Source of the DNA: Acetitomaculum ruminis DSM 5522
GTDB lineage: Bacteria > Bacillota > Clostridia > Lachnospirales > Lachnospiraceae
Direction of reading: 5' to 3'
DNA: 64,000 nt
NCBI RefSeq assembly: GCF_900112085.1
Contig: NZ_FOJY01000001.1
Location: 212,860-276,859 of the forward strand
The translations under genes and the position numbers were made by a program. Positions within the stretch are counted from its first letter, which is position 1; every line of letters starts with the position of its first letter. Below the pieces are notes generated by a model. That model had not been told where the DNA came from. It saw only the letters and a list, made by a program, of their open reading frames with translations, and searched no databases. This document shows positions 43,857-53,203 of the stretch, piece after piece.

Positions 43857-44882
43857 ATGGATTACAAAAACGCTGGTGTTGACATCGAAGCCGGATACAA
43901 ATCGGTAGAATTAATGAAAAAACATGTTATGGAAACAATGAGACCTGAAGTTCTGACAGATATTGGTGGATTTTCCGGTGCCTTTTCCATGAGTGCCTTT
44001 AAAGATATGAAAAAACCTACCCTGGTTTCCGGTACAGACGGTGTTGGAACAAAATTAAAACTTGCATTTGTTTTAGATAAACATGATACAGTTGGTATTG
44101 ATTGCGTAGCAATGTGTGTAAATGATATTGCATGTGCCGGTGGAGAGCCATTATTCTTCCTGGATTATATTGCCTGTGGGAAAAATTATCCTGAAAAGAT
44201 TGCCTCTATCGTAAGCGGTGTGGCAGAAGGATGTAAGCAGTCAAATGCAGCTTTAATAGGTGGAGAAACAGCTGAAATGCCTGGCTTTTATCCTGAAAAT
44301 GAATACGACCTTGCAGGATTTGCTGTGGGAGTAGTAGATGAAGAAAAACTTATAACCGGAAAAACCATAGCTGCCGGAGATGCCTTAATAGGAATTGCTT
44401 CCTCAGGTGTTCATAGCAACGGATTTTCACTTGTAAGAAAAGTATTTCCTATGGAATTTGAAAAATTAAACACACATTATGAAAGCCTTGGAAAGACACT
44501 GGGTGAAGCACTTATTGAGCCTACAAAAATCTATGTTAAAGCCCTTAGATGTGTCAAAGAGGCAGGCGTAACCGTTAAAGGATGTAGCCATATCACCGGT
44601 GGCGGTTTTTATGAAAATGTTCCTCGTATGCTTCATGATGGAGTAAATGCTGTTATAAATAAATCATCTTATGAAGTACCTGCAATCTTTAAGATGCTTG
44701 CTACAGACGGAAACATAGAAGAGCAGATGATGTACAATACCTATAATATGGGAATCGGTATGGTATTGGCAGTAGATAAAAATGATGTTACAAAAACTTT
44801 AGAAGCTGTTAAATCTTCAGGAGAAACATCTTATGTTTTAGGTGAGATTGTAGCAGGTGATAAGGGTGTTACCCTTAAATAA
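43857..44882 (+). CDS. purM: Phosphoribosylformylglycinamidine cyclo-ligase
   Basis: Makes AIR from FGAM with ATP. 341 residues with [21 protein letters not shown] at the start (in pieces), the signature [42 protein letters not shown] (in pieces), [11 protein letters not shown] and [20 protein letters not shown] precedes the ATG. The stop lies 13 bases before the ATG of purN. Confidence 0.96.
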   Translation: MDYKNAGVDIEAGYKSVELMKKHVMETMRPEVLTDIGGFSGAFSMSAFKDMKKPTLVSGTDGVGTKLKLAFVLDKHDTVGIDCVAMCVNDIACAGGEPLFFLDYIACGKNYPEKIASIVSGVAEGCKQSNAALIGGETAEMPGFYPENEYDLAGFAVGVVDEEKLITGKTIAAGDALIGIASSGVHSNGFSLVRKVFPMEFEKLNTHYESLGKTLGEALIEPTKIYVKALRCVKEAGVTVKGCSHITGGGFYENVPRMLHDGVNAVINKSSYEVPAIFKMLATDGNIEEQMMYNTYNMGIGMVLAVDKNDVTKTLEAVKSSGETSYVLGEIVAGDKGVTLK

Positions 44883-44895
44883 GAGAGGAAATCAT

Positions 44896-45522
44896 ATGTT
44901 AAAAATTGCAGTTTTAGTTTCAGGTGGAGGAACAAATCTTCAGGCAATTATTGATGCCATTAACGATAAAAAAATTACTAATGCTTCTATCTCAATAGTA
45001 ATCAGCAACAATAAAAATGCCTATGCTTTAGAGAGAGCTCATAATAACAATATAAAAAATATTTGCATATCTCCTAAAGAATTTTCCACAAAAGAAGAAT
45101 ATTCAGATGCTTTGATAAAAGTACTTAAAGAAAATAATATTGATTTAATAGTATTAGCCGGATTTTTAGTAGTACTGCCTGAAAAAATAATTGAAAATTA
45201 TCCTAATAAAATAATAAATATTCATCCGTCTCTTATTCCTTCATTTAGCGGTGACGGATATTATGGTTTAAAAGTTCACGAAAAAGTTCTTGAAAGAGGC
45301 GTGAGATATACAGGGGCAACAGTTCATTTTGTAGATTCCGGTACTGATACAGGTCCTATTATTTTTCAAAAACCGGTAAAAGTATTGGAAAATGATACCC
45401 CGGAAGTTTTACAAAGAAGGGTAATGGAAGAAGCTGAATGGAATATAATGCCTAAGGCCATTGATTATATCGCCAATGGGCGAATTGAAGTCTTAAATAA
45501 TAAAGTTCATATAAAAGAGTAA
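44896..45522 (+). CDS. purN: Phosphoribosylglycinamide formyltransferase
   Basis: Formylates GAR using 10-formyl-tetrahydrofolate. 208 residues from ATG 44896, chosen because AGAGAGGAA lies just before it and the protein then begins LKIAVLVSGGGTNLQAIIDA, the expected N-terminus; the frame extends back into purM to 44857. Catalytic residues are in IINIHPSLIPSFSGDGYYGLKVHE (Asn-His, in pieces), and the Asp is in VHFVDSGTDTGPII. It is followed after 40 bases by purD. Confidence 0.95.
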   Translation: MLKIAVLVSGGGTNLQAIIDAINDKKITNASISIVISNNKNAYALERAHNNNIKNICISPKEFSTKEEYSDALIKVLKENNIDLIVLAGFLVVLPEKIIENYPNKIINIHPSLIPSFSGDGYYGLKVHEKVLERGVRYTGATVHFVDSGTDTGPIIFQKPVKVLENDTPEVLQRRVMEEAEWNIMPKAIDYIANGRIEVLNNKVHIKE

Positions 45523-45562
45523 GTTTTATTTACGGTTATGTTGTAAAGAATAGGAGGAAGAA

Positions 45563-46834
45563 ATGAAAGTTTTAATAGTTGGAAGCGGTGGCAGAGAGCA
45601 TGCGATTGCATGGAAGGTTTCTAAAAGCCCAAAAGTTGAAAAAATATATTGTGCACCGGGAAATGCCGGAATAAGTCAAATAGCAGAGCTTGTTCCTATT
45701 ACAGCTATGGAATTTGATAAATTAACAGAATTTGCCAAAAAAGAAAAGATAGATTTAACCATAGTCGGCATGGATGATCCTTTAGTTGGCGGAATAGTTG
45801 ATGCCTTTGAAAAAGAAGGTTTAAGAGTTTTCGGTCCAAGAAAAAATGCCGCAATATTAGAAGGTTCAAAAGCTTTCTCAAAGGATCTTATGAAAAAATA
45901 TAATATTCCTACTGCTGCCTATGAAACCTTTAATGATGCCAATAAGGCTTTGGAATATCTTGAAAATGCCAGCTTTCCAATTGTGTTAAAAGCAGATGGA
46001 CTTGCTTTAGGAAAGGGTGTTTTAATCTGTAACAGCTTAGAAGAAGCTAAGGCAGGTGTAAAAGAAATAATGCTTGATAAAAAATTTGGCTCTGCCGGAA
46101 ATGAAATGGTTATAGAAGAATTTATGACCGGTAGAGAAGTATCAGTATTATCTTATGTAGACGGAAAAACCATTAAAACCATGACTTCAGCCCAGGATCA
46201 TAAAAGAGCAAAAGACGGAGATCAGGGGTTAAACACAGGGGGGATGGGAACATTTTCACCTTCACCTTTCTATACAAAAGAAGTTGACGAATTTTGTAAA
46301 GCAAATATTTATCAGAAAACCGTAGATGCCATGGCACAAGAAGGCCGTGAATTTAAAGGAATTATCTTTTTTGGCCTCATGCTTACCCAGTCAGGTCCTA
46401 AGGTATTGGAATATAATGCAAGATTTGGAGACCCGGAAGCTCAAGTTGTAATTCCAAGAATGAAAAATGACATAATTGATGTTATTGAAGCATGTATAGA
46501 TGGAAAATTAGATGAAATTGATTTACAATTTGAAGACAATGCTGCAGTATGCGTTGTTTTGGCATCTGATGGTTATCCTGTTAAATACGAAAAAGGCTTC
46601 CCAATAGAAGGTCTTGAAAAGTTTGATGACAAGGAAGGTTATTATGTATTTCATGCCGGAACAGCCTTAAAAAACGGTAAAATTGTTACCAATGGAGGAC
46701 GAGTTTTAGGAGTTACAGCCAAGGGAAATGATTTAAAAGAAGCCCGTGCCAATGCTTATGAGGCAACAAAATGGATTAATTTCCAGAATAAGTACATGAG
46801 AAATGACATTGGAAAAGCAATTGATGAGGCTTAA
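45563..46834 (+). CDS. purD: Phosphoribosylamine-glycine ligase
   Basis: ATP-grasp ligase joining glycine to phosphoribosylamine. 423 residues: KVLIVGSGGREHAIAWKVSKS at the start (in pieces), FPIVLKADGLALGKGVLIC as the ATP-grasp loop, and EYNARFGDPEAQVVIPRM as the metal-binding signature. AGGAGGAAG precedes the ATG. It is the last gene of the pur run, closed by a strong terminator. purF, purL, purQ, purS, purH and purB are not in the window. Confidence 0.96.
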   Translation: MKVLIVGSGGREHAIAWKVSKSPKVEKIYCAPGNAGISQIAELVPITAMEFDKLTEFAKKEKIDLTIVGMDDPLVGGIVDAFEKEGLRVFGPRKNAAILEGSKAFSKDLMKKYNIPTAAYETFNDANKALEYLENASFPIVLKADGLALGKGVLICNSLEEAKAGVKEIMLDKKFGSAGNEMVIEEFMTGREVSVLSYVDGKTIKTMTSAQDHKRAKDGDQGLNTGGMGTFSPSPFYTKEVDEFCKANIYQKTVDAMAQEGREFKGIIFFGLMLTQSGPKVLEYNARFGDPEAQVVIPRMKNDIIDVIEACIDGKLDEIDLQFEDNAAVCVVLASDGYPVKYEKGFPIEGLEKFDDKEGYYVFHAGTALKNGKIVTNGGRVLGVTAKGNDLKEARANAYEATKWINFQNKYMRNDIGKAIDEA

Positions 46835-46873
46835 GATGAATATTTCCTGTACAAGATAAGTAGAATAATGTTT

Positions 46874-46922
46874 AATGTCTTTTATGATTTACATAACGGT
46901 ATATCATAAAAGACATTTTTTT
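46874..46922 (+). terminator. Terminator of the pur run
   Basis: AATGTCTTTTATGAT (46874-46888) and ATCATAAAAGACATT (46903-46917) form a perfect 15-base-pair stem, ending in a T-run. A further AAGGTT/AACCTT hairpin lies at about 46943-46959. Confidence 0.93.
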
Positions 46923-47106
46923 ATTCTTAAAATCCGTATTTTCAAGGTTTATAACCTTTTATATTTTGAACAATTTTATTTATTTCTTGCTAAATATTTG
47001 TTATCATTTACTAAACAAATTGTTATTATAAACATATATAATTGCAAATAAGAAACACATTTTATTTTAAAATGTAAAAATGCAATTTGAAAGGAAGGTA
47101 TTAAAA

Positions 47107-49116
47107 ATGAAAATAGGAGTTGGCATCGATACTGGAGGAACTTATACAGATGCGGTAATTTATGATTTTGAAAATAAGAAAGTATTAGACAGTGCAAAGA
47201 CCAGAACTACAAAAAACGACCTCACTATATGTATTGCAAAGGTTTTGGATTTGCTGAATCAGGATATTTTAAGAAAAACAAATTTGATAGGACTCTCCAC
47301 AACAATGGCTACAAACGCCTGTGTTGAGGGAAAAGGAGGAAGAGCAAAACTTATACTTTGGGGTATAGATAAAAATACTGTTGTAAATTCCGGTGCAGAA
47401 TATGGTTTGTTTGATGCTGATGAGATATACTTTCAGGACAGTTATCCTATATATAATGGCGGGTATCAGAAAGAAGTCGACTGGGAATTATTCAAGTCAA
47501 ACATGCATGAATGGTTTGATGAATGCGATTCAGTAGCAGTAGCAGAACTATTTGCCATGAATAATAATGCATTGGTAGAAAAGAAAACCAAAAAAATAAT
47601 AAGCGAAGAACTTAACATACCGGTTGTTTGTGGTAATGAATTATTTACAGATTTAAATGCTATACAAAGAGGTTCTTCTGTTTTATTAAATGCTAGACTT
47701 ATTCCGGTAATTGAAGAATTCATAGGTGCCATTAGAAAGGTATTAAAAGAAAGACAAATTGATGTTCCTGTAGGAATAGTAAGAAGTGACGGAAGTTTGA
47801 TGTCAGAAAAATTTACCAGTGTATATCCGGTAGAAACTATTCTTTGTGGACCTGCTGCCAGCGTAATGGGTGGAATTACCTTAACAGATACAAAAAACTG
47901 CATGGTTATTGATATGGGAGGTACAACCACGGATATGGCTCTTGTAAAGGATAAAGTTCCTGTTTCCGTTACAGATGGTGTAAAAATCGGTGATTGGAAA
48001 ACTTTTGTAAAAGGACTTTATATTGATACAATAGGTCTGGGAGGTGACAGTGCCATAAGATATCAGGGCGAAAAACTGGTATTAGATACAGAAAGGGTGA
48101 TTCCTCTTTGTGTTTTGGCATCAAGAGTGCCAAGAGTAAAAGAAGAATTAAAGAAACTTTTACTGGAAAAAAACGGTTCTGTTAGAAATCTTCAGGAGTA
48201 CTATGTTTTAGTAAAGGATATTTCCGAAAACAAAAATTATACGGAAAAAGAAAGACAATTCTGTAAAATTCTAAAAGAAAACGGGCCATTATGCTTAAAA
48301 GAAGCCACTGCAAAAATGAATTCTGATATATATCATTTTAAGGTTGAAAGACTTGAAAAAGAAGGAATAATTATGTATGCAGGTCTTACTCCTACAGATA
48401 TGATGCACATAAAAGGGGACTTTAGCGAATTTGACACTGAAGCAGCAAAAATAGCAGCAACCTATGTGGGAAATTGTTTAAGACCAAAGTTAAATTGTGA
48501 CGAAATTGCAGAGCTGTCTTACAAAATGGTAATGAAAAAACTCTATGTTAATATTTCAAGAGCCTTACTGGAAGCAGAAGATAAGTACTTTAGAAGAAAC
48601 GGTGTAGATGAAGGAACGATACATTATCTTGAAAAAAGTTTTGATGACAATTATGAAAACGAAAATAAAACATTTTTTAAAGATACAATAAATTTAAACT
48701 GCGACATCATCGGAATAGGTGCACCTATAAAAATCTTTCTTCCAAAGGTATGTCAACTGCTTAATGCAAAGCTTTATATTCCAGAGCATTATGAGGTTGC
48801 CAATGCTCTTGGTGCCATAAACGGAAATATAATAGTAAACGAAACAATCGAAATAAGACCTGTGATAGGTGGAGGTTATACCATGTATTCCAGCGAAGAA
48901 AATATTTATTTTTCAGAGCTTAATGATGCGAAACAAAAAGCCATCGAGATATTAAAGAAAGAAACCTACGAAAAAGCCGTTGAAAGAGGTGCAGGAAAAA
49001 ATAATATTGAATTTAAAATTGAAATAAATGATGGTCGGACAATGTCAAAAGAAATGGTCAGAGTCTTTACGGAAAGCCATGTTACAGTTACAGCTTTGGG
49101 TCGTATAGAGTTTTAA
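47107..49116 (+). CDS. Hydantoinase/oxoprolinase (HyuA)-type protein
   Basis: A 669-residue ATP-dependent amidohydrolase-like protein of the hydantoinase A/oxoprolinase family: KIGVGIDTGGTYTDAVIYD at the N-terminus (ASKHA phosphate loop), STTMATNACVEGKGGRAKLI in the middle, and the second phosphate loop VIDMGGTTTDMALVKD. Between about 378 and 425 there is a segment (EKERQFCKILKENGPLCLKE, VERLEKEGIIMYAGLTPTDMM) that reads like a winged helix inserted in the fold. No HyuB partner is adjacent, so the substrate is unknown. The start ATG 47107 has AAGGAAGG in front; an ATG at 47080 is upstream of that. Its leader contains the palindrome AACAAATTGTT (about 47013-47023). Confidence 0.85.
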   Translation: MKIGVGIDTGGTYTDAVIYDFENKKVLDSAKTRTTKNDLTICIAKVLDLLNQDILRKTNLIGLSTTMATNACVEGKGGRAKLILWGIDKNTVVNSGAEYGLFDADEIYFQDSYPIYNGGYQKEVDWELFKSNMHEWFDECDSVAVAELFAMNNNALVEKKTKKIISEELNIPVVCGNELFTDLNAIQRGSSVLLNARLIPVIEEFIGAIRKVLKERQIDVPVGIVRSDGSLMSEKFTSVYPVETILCGPAASVMGGITLTDTKNCMVIDMGGTTTDMALVKDKVPVSVTDGVKIGDWKTFVKGLYIDTIGLGGDSAIRYQGEKLVLDTERVIPLCVLASRVPRVKEELKKLLLEKNGSVRNLQEYYVLVKDISENKNYTEKERQFCKILKENGPLCLKEATAKMNSDIYHFKVERLEKEGIIMYAGLTPTDMMHIKGDFSEFDTEAAKIAATYVGNCLRPKLNCDEIAELSYKMVMKKLYVNISRALLEAEDKYFRRNGVDEGTIHYLEKSFDDNYENENKTFFKDTINLNCDIIGIGAPIKIFLPKVCQLLNAKLYIPEHYEVANALGAINGNIIVNETIEIRPVIGGGYTMYSSEENIYFSELNDAKQKAIEILKKETYEKAVERGAGKNNIEFKIEINDGRTMSKEMVRVFTESHVTVTALGRIEF

Positions 49117-49119
49117 TCA

Positions 49120-49148
49120 TTGACACATTTTCTGCCTAACTTTATAAT
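49120..49148 (+). promoter_or_regulatory. Promoter of rsmD-coaD
   Basis: TTGACA (49120-49125), 17-base spacer, TATAAT (49143-49148): exact consensus, starting four bases after the preceding stop codon. Confidence 0.8.
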
Positions 49149-49162
49149 TAATTATGTATGAT

Positions 49163-49209
49163 GGCTCAAGAGTTATTAGGTCATTAACACTCTTGAGCCG
49201 GTATTTGTG
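49163..49209 (+). promoter_or_regulatory. Stem-loop at the 5' end of the rsmD transcript
   Basis: GGCTCAAGAGT (49163-49173) and ACTCTTGAGCC (49199-49209) form an 11-base-pair perfect stem about 8 bases after the predicted RNA start. The loop can extend with GTTA/TAAC. There is no T-run, so it is more likely a 5' stabiliser or protein site than a terminator of the preceding gene. Confidence 0.55.
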
Positions 49210-49248
49210 ATTAAATTCAGATAAAATAGTTTAAAAGGAAAAACTTAT

Positions 49249-49803
49249 ATGAGAGTTATTGCCGGAAGTGCACGTAGTATGCGTTTAAAAACTGTGGAAG
49301 GACTAAATACACGCCCTACAACAGATCGTATCAAAGAAACACTTTTTAATATTTTAAATTCTGAAATTTATGACTGCGTTTTTTTAGATCTTTTCGCCGG
49401 TAGCGGTGGCATAGGAATTGAAGCTTTAAGTCGTGGTGCAAAAAAAGCTTATTTCATTGAAAATAACAATAAAGCCATTAATTGTATTAAAGAAAATCTT
49501 ATACATACAAAATTAGATAACAAAGCCAGTATTATAAAAGCAGATGTTATGAAGGGCATTTATGATATTGTTGACGATTTGGATTTAGTTTTTTTAGATC
49601 CACCCTACAAAGCAGATTTCTATAAAAAGACCTTTGAAAGTCTTTCAGGTTTAAAATATGTTCATGAAGACACATTGATTATTGCAGAGGCGCAAAAAGA
49701 TGAAGATTTCGATTTTCTCGGGGAATACGGTTTTGAAATAGTTAGAGAAAAAATCTACAAAACAAATAAACATGTTTTTGTAAAAAGGAAATTAAAGGAG
49801 TAA
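49249..49803 (+). CDS. rsmD: 16S rRNA (guanine966-N2)-methyltransferase
   Basis: SAM-dependent methyltransferase acting on the 30S subunit. 184 residues: [18 protein letters not shown] and [16 protein letters not shown] at the start, SAM-binding loop [20 protein letters not shown] and the catalytic DPPY in [13 protein letters not shown]. The coupling rsmD-coaD, with coaD beginning 4 bases after the stop, is conserved in most Firmicutes. Confidence 0.96.
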   Translation: MRVIAGSARSMRLKTVEGLNTRPTTDRIKETLFNILNSEIYDCVFLDLFAGSGGIGIEALSRGAKKAYFIENNNKAINCIKENLIHTKLDNKASIIKADVMKGIYDIVDDLDLVFLDPPYKADFYKKTFESLSGLKYVHEDTLIIAEAQKDEDFDFLGEYGFEIVREKIYKTNKHVFVKRKLKE

Positions 49804-49807
49804 AGTG

Positions 49808-50293
49808 ATGCTAAAGGGAATATATCCTGGAAGTTTTGATCCGATTACTTTGGGTCATATGGATATTATAAAAAGAGCTGCTCATATGAGTGACGGACTT
49901 ATAGTTGCAGTCCTTAAAAATTCGGCTAAAAAACCTCTTTTTTCCATAGAAGAAAGAGTAGAAATGATTCAGGAAGCGGTCAAAGATTTTAAAAATGTCA
50001 GTGTTGAAACCTTTGACGGTCTTACTGTGGATTTTGTTAAAGGAAAAGGTGCAAATGTTATATTCAGAGGGCTTAGGGCTGTTACCGATTTTGAATCGGA
50101 GCTTCAGATAGCCCAGATGAACAGAGTCATCTCTCCAGGTGTAGAAACCATATTTATGACCACAAGTCTGGAATATGCATATTTAAGTTCTACCATTGTT
50201 CGTGAGGTAGCTTCTTATGGGGGAGATATATCTCATTTTGTACCGGAATTTATTGAGGAAAGAATTTATGCTAAATATGGTATAATAAAATAA
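49808..50293 (+). CDS. coaD: Phosphopantetheine adenylyltransferase
   Basis: Penultimate step of coenzyme A synthesis. 161 residues: [21 protein letters not shown] with the TxGH motif, [21 protein letters not shown] and [19 protein letters not shown] (ISSTxxR in the form LSSTIVR). AAAGGAG ends at 49800; the ATG at 49808 at 7 bases is preferred to the GTG at 49805. It is followed after 18 bases by the coiled-coil protein and probably shares its transcript. Confidence 0.95.
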   Translation: MLKGIYPGSFDPITLGHMDIIKRAAHMSDGLIVAVLKNSAKKPLFSIEERVEMIQEAVKDFKNVSVETFDGLTVDFVKGKGANVIFRGLRAVTDFESELQIAQMNRVISPGVETIFMTTSLEYAYLSSTIVREVASYGGDISHFVPEFIEERIYAKYGIIK

Positions 50294-50311
50294 AGAATAA
50301 GGAGCGTTTGT

Positions 50312-50941
50312 ATGGCTAGCAGAATTGAACAAATCGTTGAAGAAATCGAAGAATATATCTCAAATTGTAAACATTCTCGTTTATCAAGTTCAACTATATT
50401 AGTAAATAAAGATGAGATAGATGTTTTACTTGCGGATCTTCGTGAGAAAGCACCTGAAGAGATTAGACAATATAAGAAAATTATTTCAAATGAACAAAAT
50501 ATTATAAAAAACGCAAAACAAAAGGCTGACGAGATTGTTCGTCAGGCAGCAGTTCAGACAAACCAGCTTGTCAGTGAACATGAAATAATGCAGCAGGCGT
50601 ATATGCAGGCTAATGAGATAGTCAGAATTGCAACTGTTCAGGCTCAGGATATCCTTGACAGTGCTACAGAAGATGCAAATAATATCCGTTCATCGGCTAT
50701 TTCCTATACAGATGATATGTTGGGAAATCTTGAAAGAATTATTCAGCATTCAATGAATACTGCAAATAATAACTTTAAATCACTTATAAAAGGTCTTACA
50801 GAAAGTGATGAAATCGTTAAAATGAATCGTTCACAATTAGCACAAAGTCAGGCTGAACCATCAGTTGAGGAAGATGAAAAAACTGACGATAAAAATGGTA
50901 AAGCAAAAAGCGATAAGCAAACAGAATTGAAAACAATGTAA
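50312..50941 (+). CDS. Coiled-coil protein downstream of coaD, unknown function
   Basis: A 209-residue soluble protein. About residues 45-145 form a long heptad-like helix rich in Ala, Gln, Glu and Val (IIKNAKQKADEIVRQAAVQ, ILDSATEDANNIRSSAIS), similar in look to the H subunit of V-type ATPases or to DivIVA-like proteins. The C-terminus is a charged, probably disordered tail. The repeated QAAVQTNQ / QANEIVRIATVQAQ pattern suggests an internal duplication. No membrane segment or enzyme motif is seen. AAGGAGCG precedes the ATG. A terminator follows. I know of such proteins next to coaD in related bacteria but no proven role. Confidence 0.75.
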   Translation: MASRIEQIVEEIEEYISNCKHSRLSSSTILVNKDEIDVLLADLREKAPEEIRQYKKIISNEQNIIKNAKQKADEIVRQAAVQTNQLVSEHEIMQQAYMQANEIVRIATVQAQDILDSATEDANNIRSSAISYTDDMLGNLERIIQHSMNTANNNFKSLIKGLTESDEIVKMNRSQLAQSQAEPSVEEDEKTDDKNGKAKSDKQTELKTM

Positions 50942-50966
50942 TAAATTTTTAACATACGACTTGAGA

Positions 50967-50999
50967 ATAGCTACAATCAAAGGGTTGTAGCTATCTTTT
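50967..50999 (+). terminator. Terminator of the rsmD-coaD unit
   Basis: ATAGCTACAA (50967-50976) pairs with TTGTAGCTAT (50985-50994), followed by CTTTTT. Confidence 0.9.
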
Positions 51000-51047
51000 T
51001 CCAAAGATTATTATCATATTCGAAAGATTAAAAAAAGGAGAATTAAT

Positions 51048-52493
51048 ATGTTAGAGAATCTTAAACCGGAAAAACCTTTTTATTATTTTGAAGAAATATC
51101 AAAAATCCCTAGAGGTTCAGGGGATACTAAAGCAATTAGCGATTATCTTGTTTCCTTTGCTAAAGAGCACGGGTTAAATTATATTCAGGATAAAGTAAAC
51201 AATGTTATCATTTTTAAAGATGGTACAAAAGGCTATGAAAACAGCGAGCCGGTTATTATCCAGGGACATATGGATATGGTTTGCGAAAAAGAGAAGAATT
51301 CAAAACATGATTTTTCAAAAGATCCTTTAGAATTAGAAATCAATGACGATTTTATATCTGCAAAAGAAACCACCCTGGGTGGGGATGATGGAGTTGCAGT
51401 TGCTATAGGACTTGCAATTTTAGATTCTAATGATATTCCACATCCTCCAATAGAAGCTGTATTTACAGTTGATGAAGAAACCTCCATGTTAGGTGCATCA
51501 CATATAGATCTTTCAAAATTAAAAGGCAAAAAAATAATAAATATTGACTCTGAAAACATGGGAACTCTTACAGTTGGCTGTGCAGGTGGACTTGATGTAA
51601 AAGTTAAACTGGATTTAGACAGTGCAAAAGTTAAAGGCAGCCAATACGAAGTTAGTATTTCTAACCTGGTTGGCGGACATTCAGGTACAGAAATAGATAA
51701 AGAAAGAGGAAATGCTAATGTTTTATTAGCAAGAGTTCTTAATATTTTGTATGAAGAATATGACATTCTCTTAGTAGATATGAAAGGCGGAAGTAAACGC
51801 AATGCAATTCCTGTTTCAGCTACCGCATCCATTGTTTTAGACACAGAATATGAAAAAGAAGTTTCCAAAAAACTTGAAAAAATAGAAAAAGAACTGAAGA
51901 ACGAGTATAAATATTCAGACAAAGATATAAGCATTTCCATGAAAAGAGTTACAGGAGAAAAAACCTTGGAGTGCATCAACAGTAATGACACTCTTAAAAT
52001 AATCTCCTTATTGATGTTACTTCCAAATGGCGTAGATTCCATGAATGCAGCCATTCCTTCACTGGTAGAGTCTTCTTCTAATGTTGCAATTGTAGAATGT
52101 AACGGAAAGCATTTTTGTGTAGATATTTCAGTAAGAAGTTCAGTTTCTTCAAAAAAATACACTATAGCTGATAAAATTACAGTTCTTGCTAATTTAATAG
52201 GAGCTAGTGTTGAAACCGGAGGCGATTATCCGGCATGGGAATATAAAAAAGACTCTAAATTAAGTGAAATAATGACAAAAGTCTATGAAAGAAAATACGG
52301 CGAAAAACCAAAAGTTGAAGTAATTCATGCCGGACTTGAATGTGGTATTTTCTCAGAAAAAATAAAAGGAATGGATGCAGTTTCCATAGGTCCTGATATT
52401 TATGACATACACACCTTTAACGAAAGACTTTCAATTTCATCCTTTAAAGAATGTTACGAATTTGTAGAAGATACATTAGGTGAATTAAAATAA
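51048..52493 (+). CDS. pepD: Aminoacyl-histidine dipeptidase (M20 family)
   Basis: Zinc dipeptidase of 481 residues. Metal ligands: IIQGHMDMVCEK (His, Asp), TLGGDDGVAVAIGLAIL (Asp), VFTVDEETSMLGA (Glu-Glu, general base), INIDSENMG (Asp) and a final His in VSIGPDIYDIHTFNE. The lid domain is inserted at about 200-370. AAAAGGAG precedes the ATG. The stop codon shares a base with the ATG of the next pseudouridine synthase (TAATG), so expression of the two is coupled even though the functions seem unrelated. The five genes from pepD to recU are all overlapping or touching. Confidence 0.94.
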   Translation: MLENLKPEKPFYYFEEISKIPRGSGDTKAISDYLVSFAKEHGLNYIQDKVNNVIIFKDGTKGYENSEPVIIQGHMDMVCEKEKNSKHDFSKDPLELEINDDFISAKETTLGGDDGVAVAIGLAILDSNDIPHPPIEAVFTVDEETSMLGASHIDLSKLKGKKIINIDSENMGTLTVGCAGGLDVKVKLDLDSAKVKGSQYEVSISNLVGGHSGTEIDKERGNANVLLARVLNILYEEYDILLVDMKGGSKRNAIPVSATASIVLDTEYEKEVSKKLEKIEKELKNEYKYSDKDISISMKRVTGEKTLECINSNDTLKIISLLMLLPNGVDSMNAAIPSLVESSSNVAIVECNGKHFCVDISVRSSVSSKKYTIADKITVLANLIGASVETGGDYPAWEYKKDSKLSEIMTKVYERKYGEKPKVEVIHAGLECGIFSEKIKGMDAVSIGPDIYDIHTFNERLSISSFKECYEFVEDTLGELK

Positions 52494-53203
52494 TGATACT
52501 AAGAGTCGATAAATTTTTATCCCAATGTAAAATTGCCACAAGAAGTGAAATAAAAAAGATGGTTAAAGCCGGACGTATAGCGGTAAATGGAGAAATAATC
52601 AAGAAAGCAGAGCTTAAAATAGACTCTGATACAGATGAAGTATTTGTAGATAATAAAAAAATTAATTATGAACCATTTGTCTATTATATGTTAAATAAAC
52701 CAGCAGGTGTTGTATCAGCCACCAATGACAATGTTCATAAATGTGTCAATGACCTCTTAGATGAAAAAAAAGAAATTTTTCCGGTGGGAAGATTGGATAT
52801 TGATACAGAAGGATTATTAATTATGACAAATGACGGGGAGCTTTCACATAAGCTCCTCTCACCAGGTAAGCATGTCGATAAAACTTATTTTGTAAGGGTG
52901 GATAAGTCCATACCCCAAGAACTGGTTTCCGAATTTAAAAAAGGTGTTGACATTAAGGAAAAAAATCTTACTAAACCCGCGGTTTTAAACGTTTTAGAAG
53001 ATGAAAATTCAGCTTACATTACCATATGCGAAGGGAAATTTCACCAAATAAAAAGAATGTTTTTAGCATTTGGTTTAGAGGTGACATTTTTAAAAAGGCT
53101 GTCAATGGGAGGCCTTAATTTAGATAAAAATCTAAATCCGGGGGAATATAGGCGTTTAACAAAAGAAGAAATATCTTTATTAAAAGGAGAAATAGATGAG
53201 TAA
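52493..53203 (+). CDS. RsuA/RluB-family pseudouridine synthase
   Basis: A 236-residue rRNA pseudouridine synthase with an S4 domain (about 1-58: [30 protein letters not shown] in pieces) and a catalytic domain with Asp in [37 protein letters not shown] and [18 protein letters not shown] are further family blocks. Length fits RsuA-type enzymes acting on 16S rRNA, but I cannot separate RsuA, RluB and RluE types by eye. It overlaps pepD by one base and ygiQ by 8 bases. Confidence 0.92.
   Translation: MILRVDKFLSQCKIATRSEIKKMVKAGRIAVNGEIIKKAELKIDSDTDEVFVDNKKINYEPFVYYMLNKPAGVVSATNDNVHKCVNDLLDEKKEIFPVGRLDIDTEGLLIMTNDGELSHKLLSPGKHVDKTYFVRVDKSIPQELVSEFKKGVDIKEKNLTKPAVLNVLEDENSAYITICEGKFHQIKRMFLAFGLEVTFLKRLSMGGLNLDKNLNPGEYRRLTKEEISLLKGEIDE

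Noticed and set aside
51233..52162. 309-codon open frame on the minus strand
   Set aside because: It is antisense to pepD, whose catalytic motifs are all present; the minus-strand product is low-complexity and has no ribosome binding site.
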